From assembly GCF_001651035.1 (NCBI RefSeq), contig NZ_LXRG01000183.1, positions 1-64,000 of the forward strand: a stretch of DNA of 64,000 nt, read 5' to 3'. Below the pieces are notes generated by a model, which did no database searches, had not been told where the DNA came from, and worked only from the letters and a program-made list of their open reading frames with translations. Position numbers and translations under genes: made by a program. This document shows positions 51,824 through 61,258 of this stretch, piece by piece (positions within the stretch are counted from its first letter, which is position 1; each line of letters begins with the position of its first letter). The stretch comes from Halomonas sp. ALS9 (GTDB lineage Bacteria > Pseudomonadota > Gammaproteobacteria > Pseudomonadales > Halomonadaceae).

Positions 51824-52566
51824 CGCTACAACTAAACCGCGTATCCGCCCGCTATGGGCGGCACCCTATTCTGCAAGAGATCACCACGCCCTGCTTTCAC
51901 GGTGGCCAAGTGGTCGCGCTACTGGGCCCCAACGCAGCGGGTAAATCGACGCTTTTTCGGCGCGTGTTAGGGCTATTGAAAGGCGAAGGTGAGGTGATCA
52001 TCAACGGCACCAGCGCCGAGCGGCCAGTCGGCTATATGCCACAGGACACTGGCGCCAAGGCGGTGCTCACGGTCTATGAATCGGTGCTTTTGGCGCGTAT
52101 GCAGGGGCGCGGATTAAAAGTACAGCCAGAGGATTTGGCCCAAGTGGATCGCGCGCTGGAAGAACTGGCGATAACGGCCCTTGGCGAGCGCGATATCGGC
52201 GACCTCAGCGGCGGCCAGCGCCAACTGGTCAGCGCCGCTCAAGCGCTGGTGCAAGAGCCAGAGATTTTGATGCTGGACGAGCCAACTTCGGCGCTCGACC
52301 TCAACCGCCAGATCAGCCTGTTGACAGTGCTGCGTCGGTTGGCCGACGAGCGCCAGATGCTGATTCTGGTGGCGCTCCACGACCTGGGACATGCGCTACG
52401 CTTCGCCGACGCCGCCATGCTGCTGGATAATGGCCGCCTGATTGCCTGCGGCCCTACCGCTGAAGTGATTACGCCAGCGCTGTTGCAGCAAGTATATAAA
52501 GTCACGGCCCGAATTGAGCCGTGCTCGAAAGGCCAGCCGCAGCTTATCGTCGAAGCAGCCATTTAG
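51817..52566 (+). CDS. ABC transporter ATP-binding protein, FecE/FepC type
   Basis: ATPase of the uptake system, 249 residues. Walker A GPNAAGKST (37-45), signature DLSGGQRQLVSAAQAL, Walker B ILMLDEPTSALD and the switch histidine in LVALHDLGHA are present. The start ATGGTAA overlaps the permease stop by 7 bases. Its 3' end overlaps the convergent EamA gene by 23 bases. Confidence 0.94.
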   Translation: MVTLQLNRVSARYGRHPILQEITTPCFHGGQVVALLGPNAAGKSTLFRRVLGLLKGEGEVIINGTSAERPVGYMPQDTGAKAVLTVYESVLLARMQGRGLKVQPEDLAQVDRALEELAITALGERDIGDLSGGQRQLVSAAQALVQEPEILMLDEPTSALDLNRQISLLTVLRRLADERQMLILVALHDLGHALRFADAAMLLDNGRLIACGPTAEVITPALLQQVYKVTARIEPCSKGQPQLIVEAAI

Positions 52567-53455
52567 CCGTTAACCTAAGCCGCCGCCCTTCCATCGCCGC
52601 TAGCGCTACCCCGCTTAACATCAGCGGTAGCGCTAGCAGGAAGCCGCTGGAGACCGGTATGCCAAACAGCACCCAATCGGTGAGCACAGGCCACACCAGG
52701 GCAATATATTCAAAAGGCGCCAAACGTGACGCCTCGGCGTAGCGCAGCGCTAATGTCATTGCGATATGGGCGGCGCCGCCAAACAGGCCCGAGAGCACCA
52801 ACAGGGCAAACTCCGCCTGAGTGAGCGCGGCCCAGCCCAGCGGGAGCGTGGCAAGCCCAGCCAGCGCTGCCACCACAATAAAGTAGAAGGCGATAGAAGC
52901 TGCCGTCTCAGTACGCGAAATACGCCTCACGGTCAGTAGCGCCCCAGCGGTTAACAGGGCACCCAGCGCCCCTAACGCGTACCCGGTTATTTGCCCATTG
53001 CTGGAACTGGCATTGAGCCCAGGTAAGATCAGCACTGCCACTCCAGCAATCGCCAATATTATGCCGCCAGCGCGGTAGAGCGAGAAGCGCTCCCCCAACA
53101 GCAGCACACCGCCTATCGCCATAAACACCGGCGTTAGCTGGGCTAATAGCGTCGCCTCGGCGACGGGTAGCAGCGCCACCGCCGCAAAGGAGGCAAACAT
53201 CGCCGCCGCCCCCATCCCCGAGCGCAGCGCATGCCCCAAGGGGCGCCGCGTAGCCAACCCGTGGGGAAACTCCCGCCGCAGTAGCAGAAAAATCACGATA
53301 GGCAGCAGCGCAAATAATGAACGAAAAAACACCGACTGCCCCACAGGCACCACGTCGCTCACGGCTTTAATGCACACCAGCATGCCAGTGAACAGAGCGC
53401 CTGAGAGCACCCGGAGCCAGATGCCCAACCCCGGGCGCGCGTCTTCATCCAGCAT
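52544..53455 (-). CDS. EamA family (DMT superfamily) transporter
   Basis: Ten-helix inner-membrane exporter of 303 residues made of two EamA repeats (IKAVSDVVPVGQSVFFRSLFALLP in the first, ALRYAEASRLAPFEYIALVWPVL in the second). The latter segment resembles RhaT/SAM-uptake-like members of the drug/metabolite group. Substrate unknown. Start at MLDEDARPG with AAGGACA upstream; 38 further codons upstream are not family-like. Confidence 0.85.
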   Translation of the reverse strand: MLDEDARPGLGIWLRVLSGALFTGMLVCIKAVSDVVPVGQSVFFRSLFALLPIVIFLLLRREFPHGLATRRPLGHALRSGMGAAAMFASFAAVALLPVAEATLLAQLTPVFMAIGGVLLLGERFSLYRAGGIILAIAGVAVLILPGLNASSSNGQITGYALGALGALLTAGALLTVRRISRTETAASIAFYFIVVAALAGLATLPLGWAALTQAEFALLVLSGLFGGAAHIAMTLALRYAEASRLAPFEYIALVWPVLTDWVLFGIPVSSGFLLALPLMLSGVALAAMEGRRLRLTAKWLLRR

Positions 53456-53650
53456 CGTTTCTCTTGTCCTTTGCACAAACAATCCACTTCTAAACAGAGC
53501 ATTAAATAGCGAGTCAGGCTTGTGCAAATCACCAAGCTGATATTTGAGATACCAATAAAGACCTACCATTTTACATTATGTAGCACCCTGCTTTACCTAA
53601 AAGCCGTGCTAACCTTCGCAGCAACGTAAAGTACCGCCTAGAGACACAAC

Positions 53651-54598
53651 ATGATGGATGAAACGCTAAGCTGTCTGGCCAAGCTAAGGGTGGGTCACAG
53701 CCGTGGCCGCTTGGCCCCCAACAAGCCCTGCCTTTTGTTGGCGATTATTTGTGAAGTCCAGAGTGGGCATATCACAACGCCAACTATAGCTATTGATGAC
53801 AGACTTATTTCTCGCTACTTCGACCTCTACGAGGCCATTACCGGGCAACGCCAGCCAGCGAATCCTCAGCTTCCCCTTTGGCACCTCAAAAGCGATCAAG
53901 GCCGGTCGGGGCCTCTTTGGCAACCACTGTTTGCCGCAAATATTGCCACTCTTGCACCGCGACTAGGCCAACCAAAATCCATCGCCGCCTTACGGGAGCT
54001 TTTCACCGAAGCCCTATTTGATCCCGAACTGTTTAAAATATTTCAGAACAGTCAGAAGGCTCACGACGCCAGCGCACTCCTGGTAACCAAATATCTCTAT
54101 GACGAGCAATACCACCAGAAAGACATTCACCGCTACCTGACGAGGGCGTTAGACAGCAGTGAATATGAAAAACACCCTGAAACACTGATCGGCAATGTCA
54201 TAGAAGAGCGCCAGCAACAGGCCCGCTCGGCCGCCTTTCGCTCCTTGGTACTTGAAGCCTATGATTATCGGTGCGCGGCCAGTCGACTGCGCTACATTAC
54301 ACCCGACTATCGTTACCTTGTAGAAGCTGCCCACCTTGTGCCTTTTTCGGAAAGCCAAGATGATCGCCCAACGAACGGCCTGGCACTTACACCAAACCTG
54401 CATTGGGCAATGGATAACCATCTCATTGCTCCTGGGCCAGACCTTCAATGGCATGTAAGCCCAGGCATTGACCGCTTCGTGACCGATAATAGCTGGCTTT
54501 GGGAGCTAGATGGGCAGTCGTTAGTACTACCCAGATCAGCTCGCTACCAGCCTGATCGCGAGGCACTTGTGTGGCGTATGGATCACCTGCAGCAATAA
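53651..54598 (+). CDS. HNH endonuclease, McrA/COG3440-like
   Basis: A 315-residue predicted nuclease. The N-terminal half (LRVGHSRGRLAPNKPCLLLAI, LPLWHLKSD) resembles the DNA-sensing domain of predicted restriction endonucleases that include phosphorothioate- or modification-dependent enzymes. The C-terminal HNH domain has CAASRLR, EAAHLVPFSE and NGLALTPNLHWAMDNHLI, which supply the His-Asn-His metal site. It could be the cutting partner of the cytosine methyltransferase at 46.6 kb or an independent type IV-like enzyme. It lies between EamA and dnaJ in accessory DNA. Confidence 0.82.
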   Translation: MMDETLSCLAKLRVGHSRGRLAPNKPCLLLAIICEVQSGHITTPTIAIDDRLISRYFDLYEAITGQRQPANPQLPLWHLKSDQGRSGPLWQPLFAANIATLAPRLGQPKSIAALRELFTEALFDPELFKIFQNSQKAHDASALLVTKYLYDEQYHQKDIHRYLTRALDSSEYEKHPETLIGNVIEERQQQARSAAFRSLVLEAYDYRCAASRLRYITPDYRYLVEAAHLVPFSESQDDRPTNGLALTPNLHWAMDNHLIAPGPDLQWHVSPGIDRFVTDNSWLWELDGQSLVLPRSARYQPDREALVWRMDHLQQ

Positions 54599-54610
54599 AT
54601 CATCTACAAA

Positions 54611-54646
54611 AAAACGCCCCAGCACCTAAAAGATGCTGGGGCGTTT
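54611..54646. terminator. Bidirectional terminator between the HNH gene and dnaJ
   Basis: ACGCCCCAGCA/TGCTGGGGCGT 11-bp stem with a 9-base loop. The minus strand has eight T residues (serving dnaJ), the plus strand a short T run. Confidence 0.88.
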
Positions 54647-54670
54647 ATCATGCAGCGAATTGCATCGCTG

Positions 54671-55816
54671 TTACGGCTTCATATCTTCAAAGAAGCTCTT
54701 CACACTGTCGAAGAAGCCGGTTTTCTTAGGCGAATGGTTGTGGCTGTTGCTGTCGTCAAAGCTCTTCTGGAGCTGGCGCAGTAGGTCGCGCTGCTCGTCG
54801 TTAAGCTTGACCGGCGTTTCCACTACCACCTTGCACAGCAAATCGCCGGGCATACCACCGCGCACGGGCTTGACACCTTTACCGCGCAGGCGGAACAGCT
54901 TACCTGTTTGGGTTTCCGGCGGAATTTTCAGCTTCACGCGGCCGTCTAGCGTAGGCACTTCAAGCTCGCCACCTAGCGCTGCGTCGACGAAGTTGATCGG
55001 CACATCGCACTGCAGGTGCTTTCCGTCACGCTGGAAGATGTGGTGCGGCTTGATCGCCACCTGCACGTACAGATCCCCAGGCGGGCCACCGTTAACGCCG
55101 CTCTCGCCTTCGCCATTCAAGCGGATACGATCGCCGGTATCCACGCCGGGCGGAATCTTAACAGACAGCGTGCGGGTCTCGCGTACGCGCCCTTCGCCAT
55201 TACACTTATGGCACGGCACTTTAATGTGCTGGCCAGAGCCATGACAGGTCGGGCAAGTCTGCTGCACGGCGAAGAAACCCTGCTGCATACGCACTTGACC
55301 ATGACCGTGACAGGTCGGGCAGGTCTCTTTCGAGGAGCCTGGCTCGGCGCCACCACCATCGCAGCGGTCACACTCGATATGCCGCGGCACGCGGATATCG
55401 ACTGTGGTGCCGGCAACGGCATTCTCTAGATCCAGCTCTAGGTTATAGCGCAGGTCGGAGCCGCGTGCCGGGGCATTGGGCCCACGGCGACGACCACCGC
55501 CTCCGCCAAAAATATCGCCAAACACATCGCCGAAAATGTCGCTGAAATCGCCGGCACCTGCGCCGCCGAAACCACCGCCGCCACCTTGGCCATCAACGCC
55601 CGCATGGCCGAACTGGTCATAGGCAGCGCGTTTTTCGCCGTCGCTGAGCACTTCATACGCTTCGGACACTTCGCGGAATTTTTCCGCTGAGGTTTTATCG
55701 TCCGGGTTTCGATCAGGGTGGAATTTTTGCGCCAGACGGCGATAGGCCTTCTTGATCTCTTTCTGATCGGCCCCTTTTTCGACACCCAGGACTTCGTAAT
55801 AATCGCGTTTGGACAT
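54671..55816 (-). CDS. dnaJ: Chaperone protein DnaJ
   Basis: Hsp40 co-chaperone that stimulates DnaK. The J domain (1-70) has the HPD motif in [10 protein letters not shown]. It is followed by a Gly/Phe-rich linker ([12 protein letters not shown]), four CxxCxGxG zinc repeats ([32 protein letters not shown]) and two substrate-binding C-terminal domains. It has 381 residues. Last gene of the grpE-dnaK-dnaJ heat-shock cluster. Confidence 0.98.
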   Translation of the reverse strand: MSKRDYYEVLGVEKGADQKEIKKAYRRLAQKFHPDRNPDDKTSAEKFREVSEAYEVLSDGEKRAAYDQFGHAGVDGQGGGGGFGGAGAGDFSDIFGDVFGDIFGGGGGRRRGPNAPARGSDLRYNLELDLENAVAGTTVDIRVPRHIECDRCDGGGAEPGSSKETCPTCHGHGQVRMQQGFFAVQQTCPTCHGSGQHIKVPCHKCNGEGRVRETRTLSVKIPPGVDTGDRIRLNGEGESGVNGGPPGDLYVQVAIKPHHIFQRDGKHLQCDVPINFVDAALGGELEVPTLDGRVKLKIPPETQTGKLFRLRGKGVKPVRGGMPGDLLCKVVVETPVKLNDEQRDLLRQLQKSFDDSNSHNHSPKKTGFFDSVKSFFEDMKP

Positions 55817-55855
55817 AGGCCCTACGCCTCCTGGTTAGCTACGCACTCAACTGCA

Positions 55856-55907
55856 CATTTAGCGATACTCATTTAGCTACATACCTAGCTATATACCTAA
55901 CTACGTG
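55856..55907. repeat. 12-14-bp degenerate repeats between dnaK and dnaJ
   Basis: CATTTAGCGATACT, CATTTAGCTACATA, CCTAGCTATATA and CCTAACTACGTG follow each other. The core (T/C)TAGCTA recurs. The period drifts between 14 and 12, so this array is less regular than the others in the window. Confidence 0.5.
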
Positions 55908-55929
55908 CGTCTTGGTCTCGGAAACAGCA

Positions 55930-55951
55930 ACGCGGGAGTAAGCTCCCGCGT
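55930..55951 (-). terminator. Hairpin between dnaK and dnaJ
   Basis: ACGCGGGAG/CTCCCGCGT 9-bp stem with a 4-base loop just after the dnaK stop. Only a broken T run follows on the minus strand, so it may attenuate rather than stop transcription into dnaJ. Confidence 0.6.
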
Positions 55952-55979
55952 CACCGCTTTCCTTGGCAGAAAGAGGATG

Positions 55980-57911
55980 TTACTGCTTTTTCTGATCGTC
56001 GTTGACTTCTTCGTACTCGGCGTCAACCACATCTTCTTCTGGCTTGGAGGTGCTTTCAGCACCTTCGCCGCCTTCTTGCTGCGCTGCTTCTGCCTGCTCG
56101 GCGTACATCTTCTGAGCAAGCTGGCCAGAGGCTTCGGTCAAGGCATCCAGTTTCTTCTGGATGTTATCGACGTCGTCGCCTTTAACCGCTTCTTCCAGTT
56201 CGCTGATGGCCGTCTCAATCGCCTGCTTCTCGTCGTCAGTGGCCTTGTCACCGGCCTCTTCCAACGTTTTGCGCGTGGCGTGAATCATGCCATCGGCTTG
56301 GTTACGCAGTTGCACCAGTGCTTCGAACTTTTTGTCTTCTTCAGCGTGCGCTTCCGCGTCACGTACCATTTGCTCAACTTCTTCGTCCGACAAGCCGCTA
56401 GAGGCTTTAATGACGATAGACTGCTCTTTGCCAGTGGCCTTGTCTTTCGCCGAAACGTTCAGGATGCCGTTGGCATCCAGATCGAAGGCAACTTCAATCT
56501 GCGGTACGCCGCGCGGTGCAGGCGGAATATCAGCGAGGTCAAAGCGACCCAGCGACTTATTCTGCGCGACTTGCTTACGCTCGCCCTGTACGGCGTGGAT
56601 GGTAACCGCCGTTTGGTTGTCATCCGCAGTTGAGAAAGTTTGGGTCTTCTTGGTCGGGATGGTGGTGTTCTTGTCGATCAGCGGCGTCATGATGCCACCC
56701 AGGGTTTCGATGCCCAGGGTGAGCGGAGTAACGTCGAGCAGCAGTACGTCTTTAACGTCGCCACCCAGTACGCCGCCCTGAATCGCGGCACCCACGGCAA
56801 CCGCTTCGTCCGGATTAACGTCTTTGCGGGCTTCTTTACCGAAGAAGTCAGCGGCTTTCTTCTGCACCATCGGCATACGTGTCTGGCCACCGACCAGGAT
56901 CACTTCGTCGATTTCAGACGCAGAAAGGCCAGCGTCTTTCAGTGCCATTTTGCACGGCTCGAGCGAGCGCTGAACCAGCTCTTCTACCAGCGACTCCAGC
57001 TTGGCGCGCGTCACCTTAACGTTAAGGTGTTTCGGGCCAGTGTTATCGGCGGTGATGTAGGGCAGATTCACGTCGGTCTGCTGGGCGCTGGAAAGCTCAA
57101 TTTTGGCTTTCTCGGCGGCTTCTTTCAGACGCTGCATGGCCAGGTTATCGCCGGAAAGATCAATGCCGCTGTCAGACTTGAACTGGTCAACCAGGTAGTT
57201 GATCAGCGCTAGGTCAAAGTCTTCGCCGCCCAGGAAGGTGTCGCCGTTGGTGGCCAACACTTCAAACTGGGTTTCACCGTCAACATCAGCAATTTCGATG
57301 ATCGAAATATCGAAGGTACCGCCACCCAAGTCGTAAACCGCGATGGTTTTGTCGCCGCGGGATTTGTCCATACCGTAGGCCAGTGCGGCAGCGGTCGGCT
57401 CGTTAATAATGCGCTTAACGTCTAGACCCGCAATGCGGCCGGCGTCTTTGGTCGCCTGACGCTGACTGTCGTTGAAGTAGGCCGGTACGGTAATGACCGC
57501 TTCGGTAACCGCTTCGCCCAGATAGTCTTCGGCGGTTTTCTTCATTTTCTTCAGCACTTCCGCGCTTACCTGCGGCGGTGCCATTTTTTTGCCTTTTACT
57601 TCAACCCAGGCATCACCGTTGTCGGCTTCGGTGATTTTGTACGGCACCATTTTGATGTCTTTTTGGACAACGTCGTCTTTAAAGCGACGGCCAATCAGAC
57701 GTTTAATGGCGTAAAGGGTGTTTTCTGGGTTAGTGACGGCTTGGCGTTTAGCGGCCTGACCCACCAGCGTTTCACCATCATCGGTATAGGCGATGATAGA
57801 AGGCGTTGTGCGGCCGCCTTCGGCGTTCTCAATTACTTTAGCGCTGTCACCATCGAGCACGGCCACACAAGAGTTAGTGGTGCCCAGGTCGATACCAATT
57901 ATACGTCCCAT
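55980..57911 (-). CDS. dnaK: Chaperone protein DnaK
   Basis: Hsp70 ATPase chaperone of 643 residues. The nucleotide-binding domain begins [13 protein letters not shown] and contains [13 protein letters not shown] and DLGGGTFD. The linker [12 protein letters not shown] leads to the substrate-binding domain and lid. The tail ends in a negatively charged stretch with [11 protein letters not shown] sigma-32 promoter lies in front of it, in addition to the one before grpE. Confidence 0.99.
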   Translation of the reverse strand: MGRIIGIDLGTTNSCVAVLDGDSAKVIENAEGGRTTPSIIAYTDDGETLVGQAAKRQAVTNPENTLYAIKRLIGRRFKDDVVQKDIKMVPYKITEADNGDAWVEVKGKKMAPPQVSAEVLKKMKKTAEDYLGEAVTEAVITVPAYFNDSQRQATKDAGRIAGLDVKRIINEPTAAALAYGMDKSRGDKTIAVYDLGGGTFDISIIEIADVDGETQFEVLATNGDTFLGGEDFDLALINYLVDQFKSDSGIDLSGDNLAMQRLKEAAEKAKIELSSAQQTDVNLPYITADNTGPKHLNVKVTRAKLESLVEELVQRSLEPCKMALKDAGLSASEIDEVILVGGQTRMPMVQKKAADFFGKEARKDVNPDEAVAVGAAIQGGVLGGDVKDVLLLDVTPLTLGIETLGGIMTPLIDKNTTIPTKKTQTFSTADDNQTAVTIHAVQGERKQVAQNKSLGRFDLADIPPAPRGVPQIEVAFDLDANGILNVSAKDKATGKEQSIVIKASSGLSDEEVEQMVRDAEAHAEEDKKFEALVQLRNQADGMIHATRKTLEEAGDKATDDEKQAIETAISELEEAVKGDDVDNIQKKLDALTEASGQLAQKMYAEQAEAAQQEGGEGAESTSKPEEDVVDAEYEEVNDDQKKQ

Positions 57912-57996
57912 AGCAATACCTCGAATTCGGTTGTTACAAAACTGGAAATTTATCTTTTAAAGCGTGTCTGCGGGTTTCCCCGCGGGGTTGCCCTTT

Positions 57997-58024
57997 ATTT
58001 GGGGGCCGCCGCTGACATTTCAAG
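57997..58024 (-). promoter_or_regulatory. Sigma-32 heat-shock promoter of dnaK
   Basis: On the minus strand CTTGAAA (58024-58018) and CCCCAAAT (58004-57997) are separated by 13 bp, close to the sigma-32 consensus CTTGAAA-N13-CCCCATNT. It lies 86 bp before the dnaK start, within the gap to grpE. Confidence 0.78.
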
Positions 58025-58069
58025 GGCTTTTTTTCACACTCTTATTTAAGACTCTGTGCCGCCGGTGGC

Positions 58070-58711
58070 TTAATCGGCCTTTTTACTCACTACGACCATG
58101 GCTGGGCGCACCAAGCGTCCATTGAGCAAATAGCCTTTCTGCATAACGTCCATCACGGTGTTCGGATCAAGATCCGGGTTAGGCACCATGGTCATGGCTT
58201 CATGCACCTGTGGGTCGAAGGGCTCGCCATGGGGCTCAATGCTTTCAACGCCGAACTTGTTGAGTACCCCCAACTGCATCTTCAAGGTCATAGAGACGCC
58301 TTCCCGGTGAACCTCAGAGGCCCCCTCTTCCATGGTCTCAAGGGCTTTTTCCAGGCTATCCACCACCGGCAGCAGCTCTTTAACAAACTTCTCTAGGGCA
58401 AACTTGCGCGCTTTCTCGGCTTCCTGCTCAGCGCGGCGACGCACATTTTGTGCTTCAGCGGCGGCGCGCAGGGCTTGATCCTTGGCGTCGGCCAGGCTCT
58501 GCTCTAACTCGCCTACTTGGGCGGCCAGCATTTCCGCTTCAGGGTTGTCGGAGCTGCCTTCTAGTGGCTCTTCGTCATTGATCAGGCCTTCCAGCTCGCC
58601 CTCCATCAAGCGCTCTTCAACGACCCTCTCAGCCGCTTGCTCGGCGCCCTCGGCTTCATGCTCGTGGCGGGCCAGCTCATCGTCCATGGGTGTTTGCGGT
58701 TCTTTCGCCAT
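58070..58711 (-). CDS. grpE: Nucleotide exchange factor GrpE
   Basis: Exchanges ADP on DnaK. A 213-residue protein with a very acidic N-terminus (about 1-60), a long coiled coil (to about 120; [21 protein letters not shown]) and a C-terminal beta domain with [20 protein letters not shown] and [15 protein letters not shown] good ribosome site (AGGAGC) precedes it. First gene of the heat-shock cluster. Confidence 0.97.
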   Translation of the reverse strand: MAKEPQTPMDDELARHEHEAEGAEQAAERVVEERLMEGELEGLINDEEPLEGSSDNPEAEMLAAQVGELEQSLADAKDQALRAAAEAQNVRRRAEQEAEKARKFALEKFVKELLPVVDSLEKALETMEEGASEVHREGVSMTLKMQLGVLNKFGVESIEPHGEPFDPQVHEAMTMVPNPDLDPNTVMDVMQKGYLLNGRLVRPAMVVVSKKAD

Positions 58712-58789
58712 GTTGTGCTCCTAAAATGTAAGGCGCTGCCACACCGGGCTTCGCGCAAAAAGTGAGGGTATTAAATAGCTATGCACGCT

Positions 58790-58817
58790 ATATGGGGGCC
58801 ATAAATTCCATCTCAAG
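58790..58817 (-). promoter_or_regulatory. Sigma-32 heat-shock promoter of grpE
   Basis: On the minus strand CTTGAGA (58817-58811), a 13-bp spacer and CCCCATAT (58797-58790) closely match the sigma-32 consensus. Transcription would start about 70 bp before grpE. Confidence 0.82.
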
Positions 58818-58824
58818 AGGTGCA

Positions 58825-58860
58825 TTGAAGTGAGTTATTAACTACTGTATAAATCAACAA
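58825..58860 (+). promoter_or_regulatory. recN promoter with overlapping LexA-type box
   Basis: -35 TTGAAG (58825-58830), 17-bp spacer and -10 TATAAA (58848-58853). CTGT-N8-ACAA (58845-58860) overlaps the -10 and differs by one base from the LexA consensus CTGT-N8-ACAG. recN is SOS-controlled in E. coli. Confidence 0.6.
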
Positions 58861-58909
58861 CTATTGGATAAGTATCCAGCTTCTATGCTGTACCGCCTCA
58901 GGAGGCGCC

Positions 58910-60583
58910 ATGCTTACTCAGCTAGCTATTCAAGATTTCGCCATTGTCGATCACTTAGAACTCGACTTAACCGGCGGCATGACCGCGATTACCGGGGAAA
59001 CCGGGGCGGGCAAGTCGATTCTGTTAGGCGCCCTTGGGCTGTGCCTGGGCGAGCGCGCTGATGCCGGTAGCGTGCGCCACGGCCGCGAGCGTACTGACCT
59101 CTCCGCGCGCTTTGATATTCAGCACCTGCCCGCCGCCGTCGAGTGGCTGACCGCCCGGGAGCTTCCGGCAGAAGAGTGCTTACTGCGCCGCGTGGTCACC
59201 GCCAACGGTCGTTCCAAAGCATGGATCAACGGCCAACCCGCGACCATCTCCGACCTGAAATCTCTCGGCGAGCAGCTGATTCAAATTCATGGCCAGCATG
59301 CTCATCACGCTTTGATGCGCGAAGAGACCCACCTTGCCTTGCTGGACGATTACGCCGGCCTAAACGATGCCACCGCTCAATTAGCCGAAACGTTCCGCGA
59401 ATGGCGCAATGCACGTCGTCGGCTGAAGAAGCTAAGCGAAGAAGGCAGCGAAGTAGAGGCCAAACGGCAATTGCTGCGCTACCAGGTAGAGGAGCTGGAT
59501 CAACTCGCGTTAGCAGAGGGCGAATTAGCCACGCTAGAAGAAGAGCAGCACACCCTCGCCCATGCTGAAGAGACGCTGCGCGAAACCCAGTTTGCCGCCG
59601 ACTGCTGCGCCAGCGATGAGGGCGGCGCACTGTCTTTACTCAATCAGGCCTTCGCTCACTTAAGCGCACTACCAGGGAGTGATAAAGGCACCCTGGCCAA
59701 CACGCTAGCCATGCTGAGCGATGCGCGCATTCAAGTAGAAGAGGCCTCCAGCGAACTCAACCGCCTCGCCAGCACCACCGAATTAGACCCTGAACGGCTC
59801 GCCTGGGTAGAAGAGCGCATGACCGATGTCCATCGCATTGCTCGCAAGCACCACGTTGCCCCTGAAGAGCTGTGCGCCCTGCATGCCGATTTACAGCGGG
59901 AGGTCGCGCAGCTCGAAGAGGGGGGCAATGACCTGGAGGCCCTCAGTGCACGGGTAGTCGAGCTCCGCGAAGCGTACCGCCAAAAGGCGAAGAAACTCAC
60001 CGAGAACCGTCAAAAAGCCGCGCTTCGCTTGGGCAAAGAGGTGCAGCAGCAGTTAGGCTTTTTGGCCATGGGTAAAGCGCGCTTTGAAGTGGAGGTCACC
60101 GCCAAAGACGCGCCCTCCCCTGAAGGCCTTGACCGCGTGCAGTTTTTAATTAGCGCCAACCCCGGCCAGCCTGCGCGCCCATTAACCAAGGTCGCTTCCG
60201 GCGGCGAATTATCGCGGATTAGTCTCGCCATTCAAGTCGTCGCGGCGACGCACTCAACGGTGCCCAGCCTGGTATTTGACGAAGTGGATGTGGGTATCTC
60301 GGGCGCCACCGCAGAGATCGTTGGCCAACTGCTGCGCAAACTGGGTGAAAACGGTCAGGTAATGACCGTTACTCACCTGCCGCAAGTAGCCGCACAGGCA
60401 CACCAGCACCTACATATCGAGAAACAGGCGAAACGTGACACCACGCTAACCCAAATGGCGCTGCTCGACGAGCAGGGCCGCATCAGCGAACTGGCACGCA
60501 TGCTGGGCGGTGTAACGCTTTCAGACCAAACACTCGCCCACGCGCGGGAGATGCTTCACGCCAGCCAGCGTCCGCCACACTGA
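58910..60583 (+). CDS. recN: DNA repair protein RecN
   Basis: SMC-like ATPase for double-strand break repair. Walker A GETGAGKSI lies at about residues 30-38. A long coiled-coil middle (about 155-370) is followed by the ABC signature KVASGGELSRISLAI and Walker B VFDEVDVGISG, with the late MTVTHLPQVAA. It has 557 residues. Divergent from grpE, the same neighbourhood I recall in Pseudomonas (grpE, recN, fur, omlA). CAGGAGG ribosome site. Confidence 0.97.
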   Translation: MLTQLAIQDFAIVDHLELDLTGGMTAITGETGAGKSILLGALGLCLGERADAGSVRHGRERTDLSARFDIQHLPAAVEWLTARELPAEECLLRRVVTANGRSKAWINGQPATISDLKSLGEQLIQIHGQHAHHALMREETHLALLDDYAGLNDATAQLAETFREWRNARRRLKKLSEEGSEVEAKRQLLRYQVEELDQLALAEGELATLEEEQHTLAHAEETLRETQFAADCCASDEGGALSLLNQAFAHLSALPGSDKGTLANTLAMLSDARIQVEEASSELNRLASTTELDPERLAWVEERMTDVHRIARKHHVAPEELCALHADLQREVAQLEEGGNDLEALSARVVELREAYRQKAKKLTENRQKAALRLGKEVQQQLGFLAMGKARFEVEVTAKDAPSPEGLDRVQFLISANPGQPARPLTKVASGGELSRISLAIQVVAATHSTVPSLVFDEVDVGISGATAEIVGQLLRKLGENGQVMTVTHLPQVAAQAHQHLHIEKQAKRDTTLTQMALLDEQGRISELARMLGGVTLSDQTLAHAREMLHASQRPPH

Positions 60584-60623
60584 TACCAAATACCTGATAC
60601 GCCCAATAACTGGATAAACACAA

Positions 60624-60682
60624 ACGCCCCTATCCACTAGGCGAATTCACTTAGCGAATTCGGCCCAGTAGATTAGGGGCGC
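60624..60682. terminator. Long hairpin between convergent recN and fur
   Basis: CGCCCCTA (625-632) pairs with TAGGGGCG (674-681), and the inner arms also pair around two GAATTC sites, giving an extended imperfect stem. On the minus strand a broken T run follows. Probable shared terminator. Confidence 0.65.
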
Positions 60683-60733
60683 TGACATTTCGACCAACGA
60701 CTAATGCTTTAAACTAGCGATGACCTAGGAGCG

Positions 60734-61186
60734 TTATTTCTTGTTCGTCGGCCCGCTGTCCTGGCGTGTTACGTCGGAACCACGCGGACGCACATATAGC
60801 ACCAGGGCATGATCCACTAGTTCGTAGCCGTGCTCCTCAGCAATTTCTTGCTGACGACGCTCAATGATCTCATCAACAAATTCAATGATCTCACCGCTTT
60901 CAAGGCACACCATGTGGTCATGGTGATCCTCTTGGGTCATCTCGAATACCGCATGTCCTCCGTCAAAATTATGACGAATAACCAAGCCCGCTGACTCAAA
61001 CTGAGTCAAAACGCGGTATACGGTTGCCAAGCCAACATCTTCGCCCGCATCGATCAGTGTTTTGTACACTTCTTCCGCGCTAAGGTGGTGCTGACCCGAA
61101 ACATTTTCGAGAATTTGAAGTATCTTGACGCGCGGCAGGGTCACTTTTAGACCGGCTTTGCGCAATTCATGGTTCTGATCGGCCAT
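60734..61186 (-). CDS. fur: Ferric uptake regulator Fur
   Basis: Iron-sensing repressor of 150 residues. The N-terminal winged helix has LRKAGLKVTLPRVKILQIL and LATVYRVLTQFE. The C-terminal metal/dimer domain has FEMTQEDHHDHMVCLESGEIIEF with sensing His/Glu ligands (H33 or H34, E82, H89, H91). The only cysteine is C94; the second cysteine of the usual CxxC is S97, so the E. coli-type structural zinc site is absent, as in P. aeruginosa Fur. Start at MADQNHEL; a longer frame reads through the bamE promoter region. Confidence 0.96.
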   Translation of the reverse strand: MADQNHELRKAGLKVTLPRVKILQILENVSGQHHLSAEEVYKTLIDAGEDVGLATVYRVLTQFESAGLVIRHNFDGGHAVFEMTQEDHHDHMVCLESGEIIEFVDEIIERRQQEIAEEHGYELVDHALVLYVRPRGSDVTRQDSGPTNKK

Positions 61187-61258
61187 GGTCGCTCTTCGCA
61201 GTAACTGGTTAGGTCGGGTATGATCAACCGAAACCACGATAGTGAAGAATAGGCCCAA

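Noticed and set aside
55905..56633. 242-codon plus-strand ORF
   Set aside because: Antisense to dnaK; hydrophobic runs reflect the reverse of charged chaperone codons.
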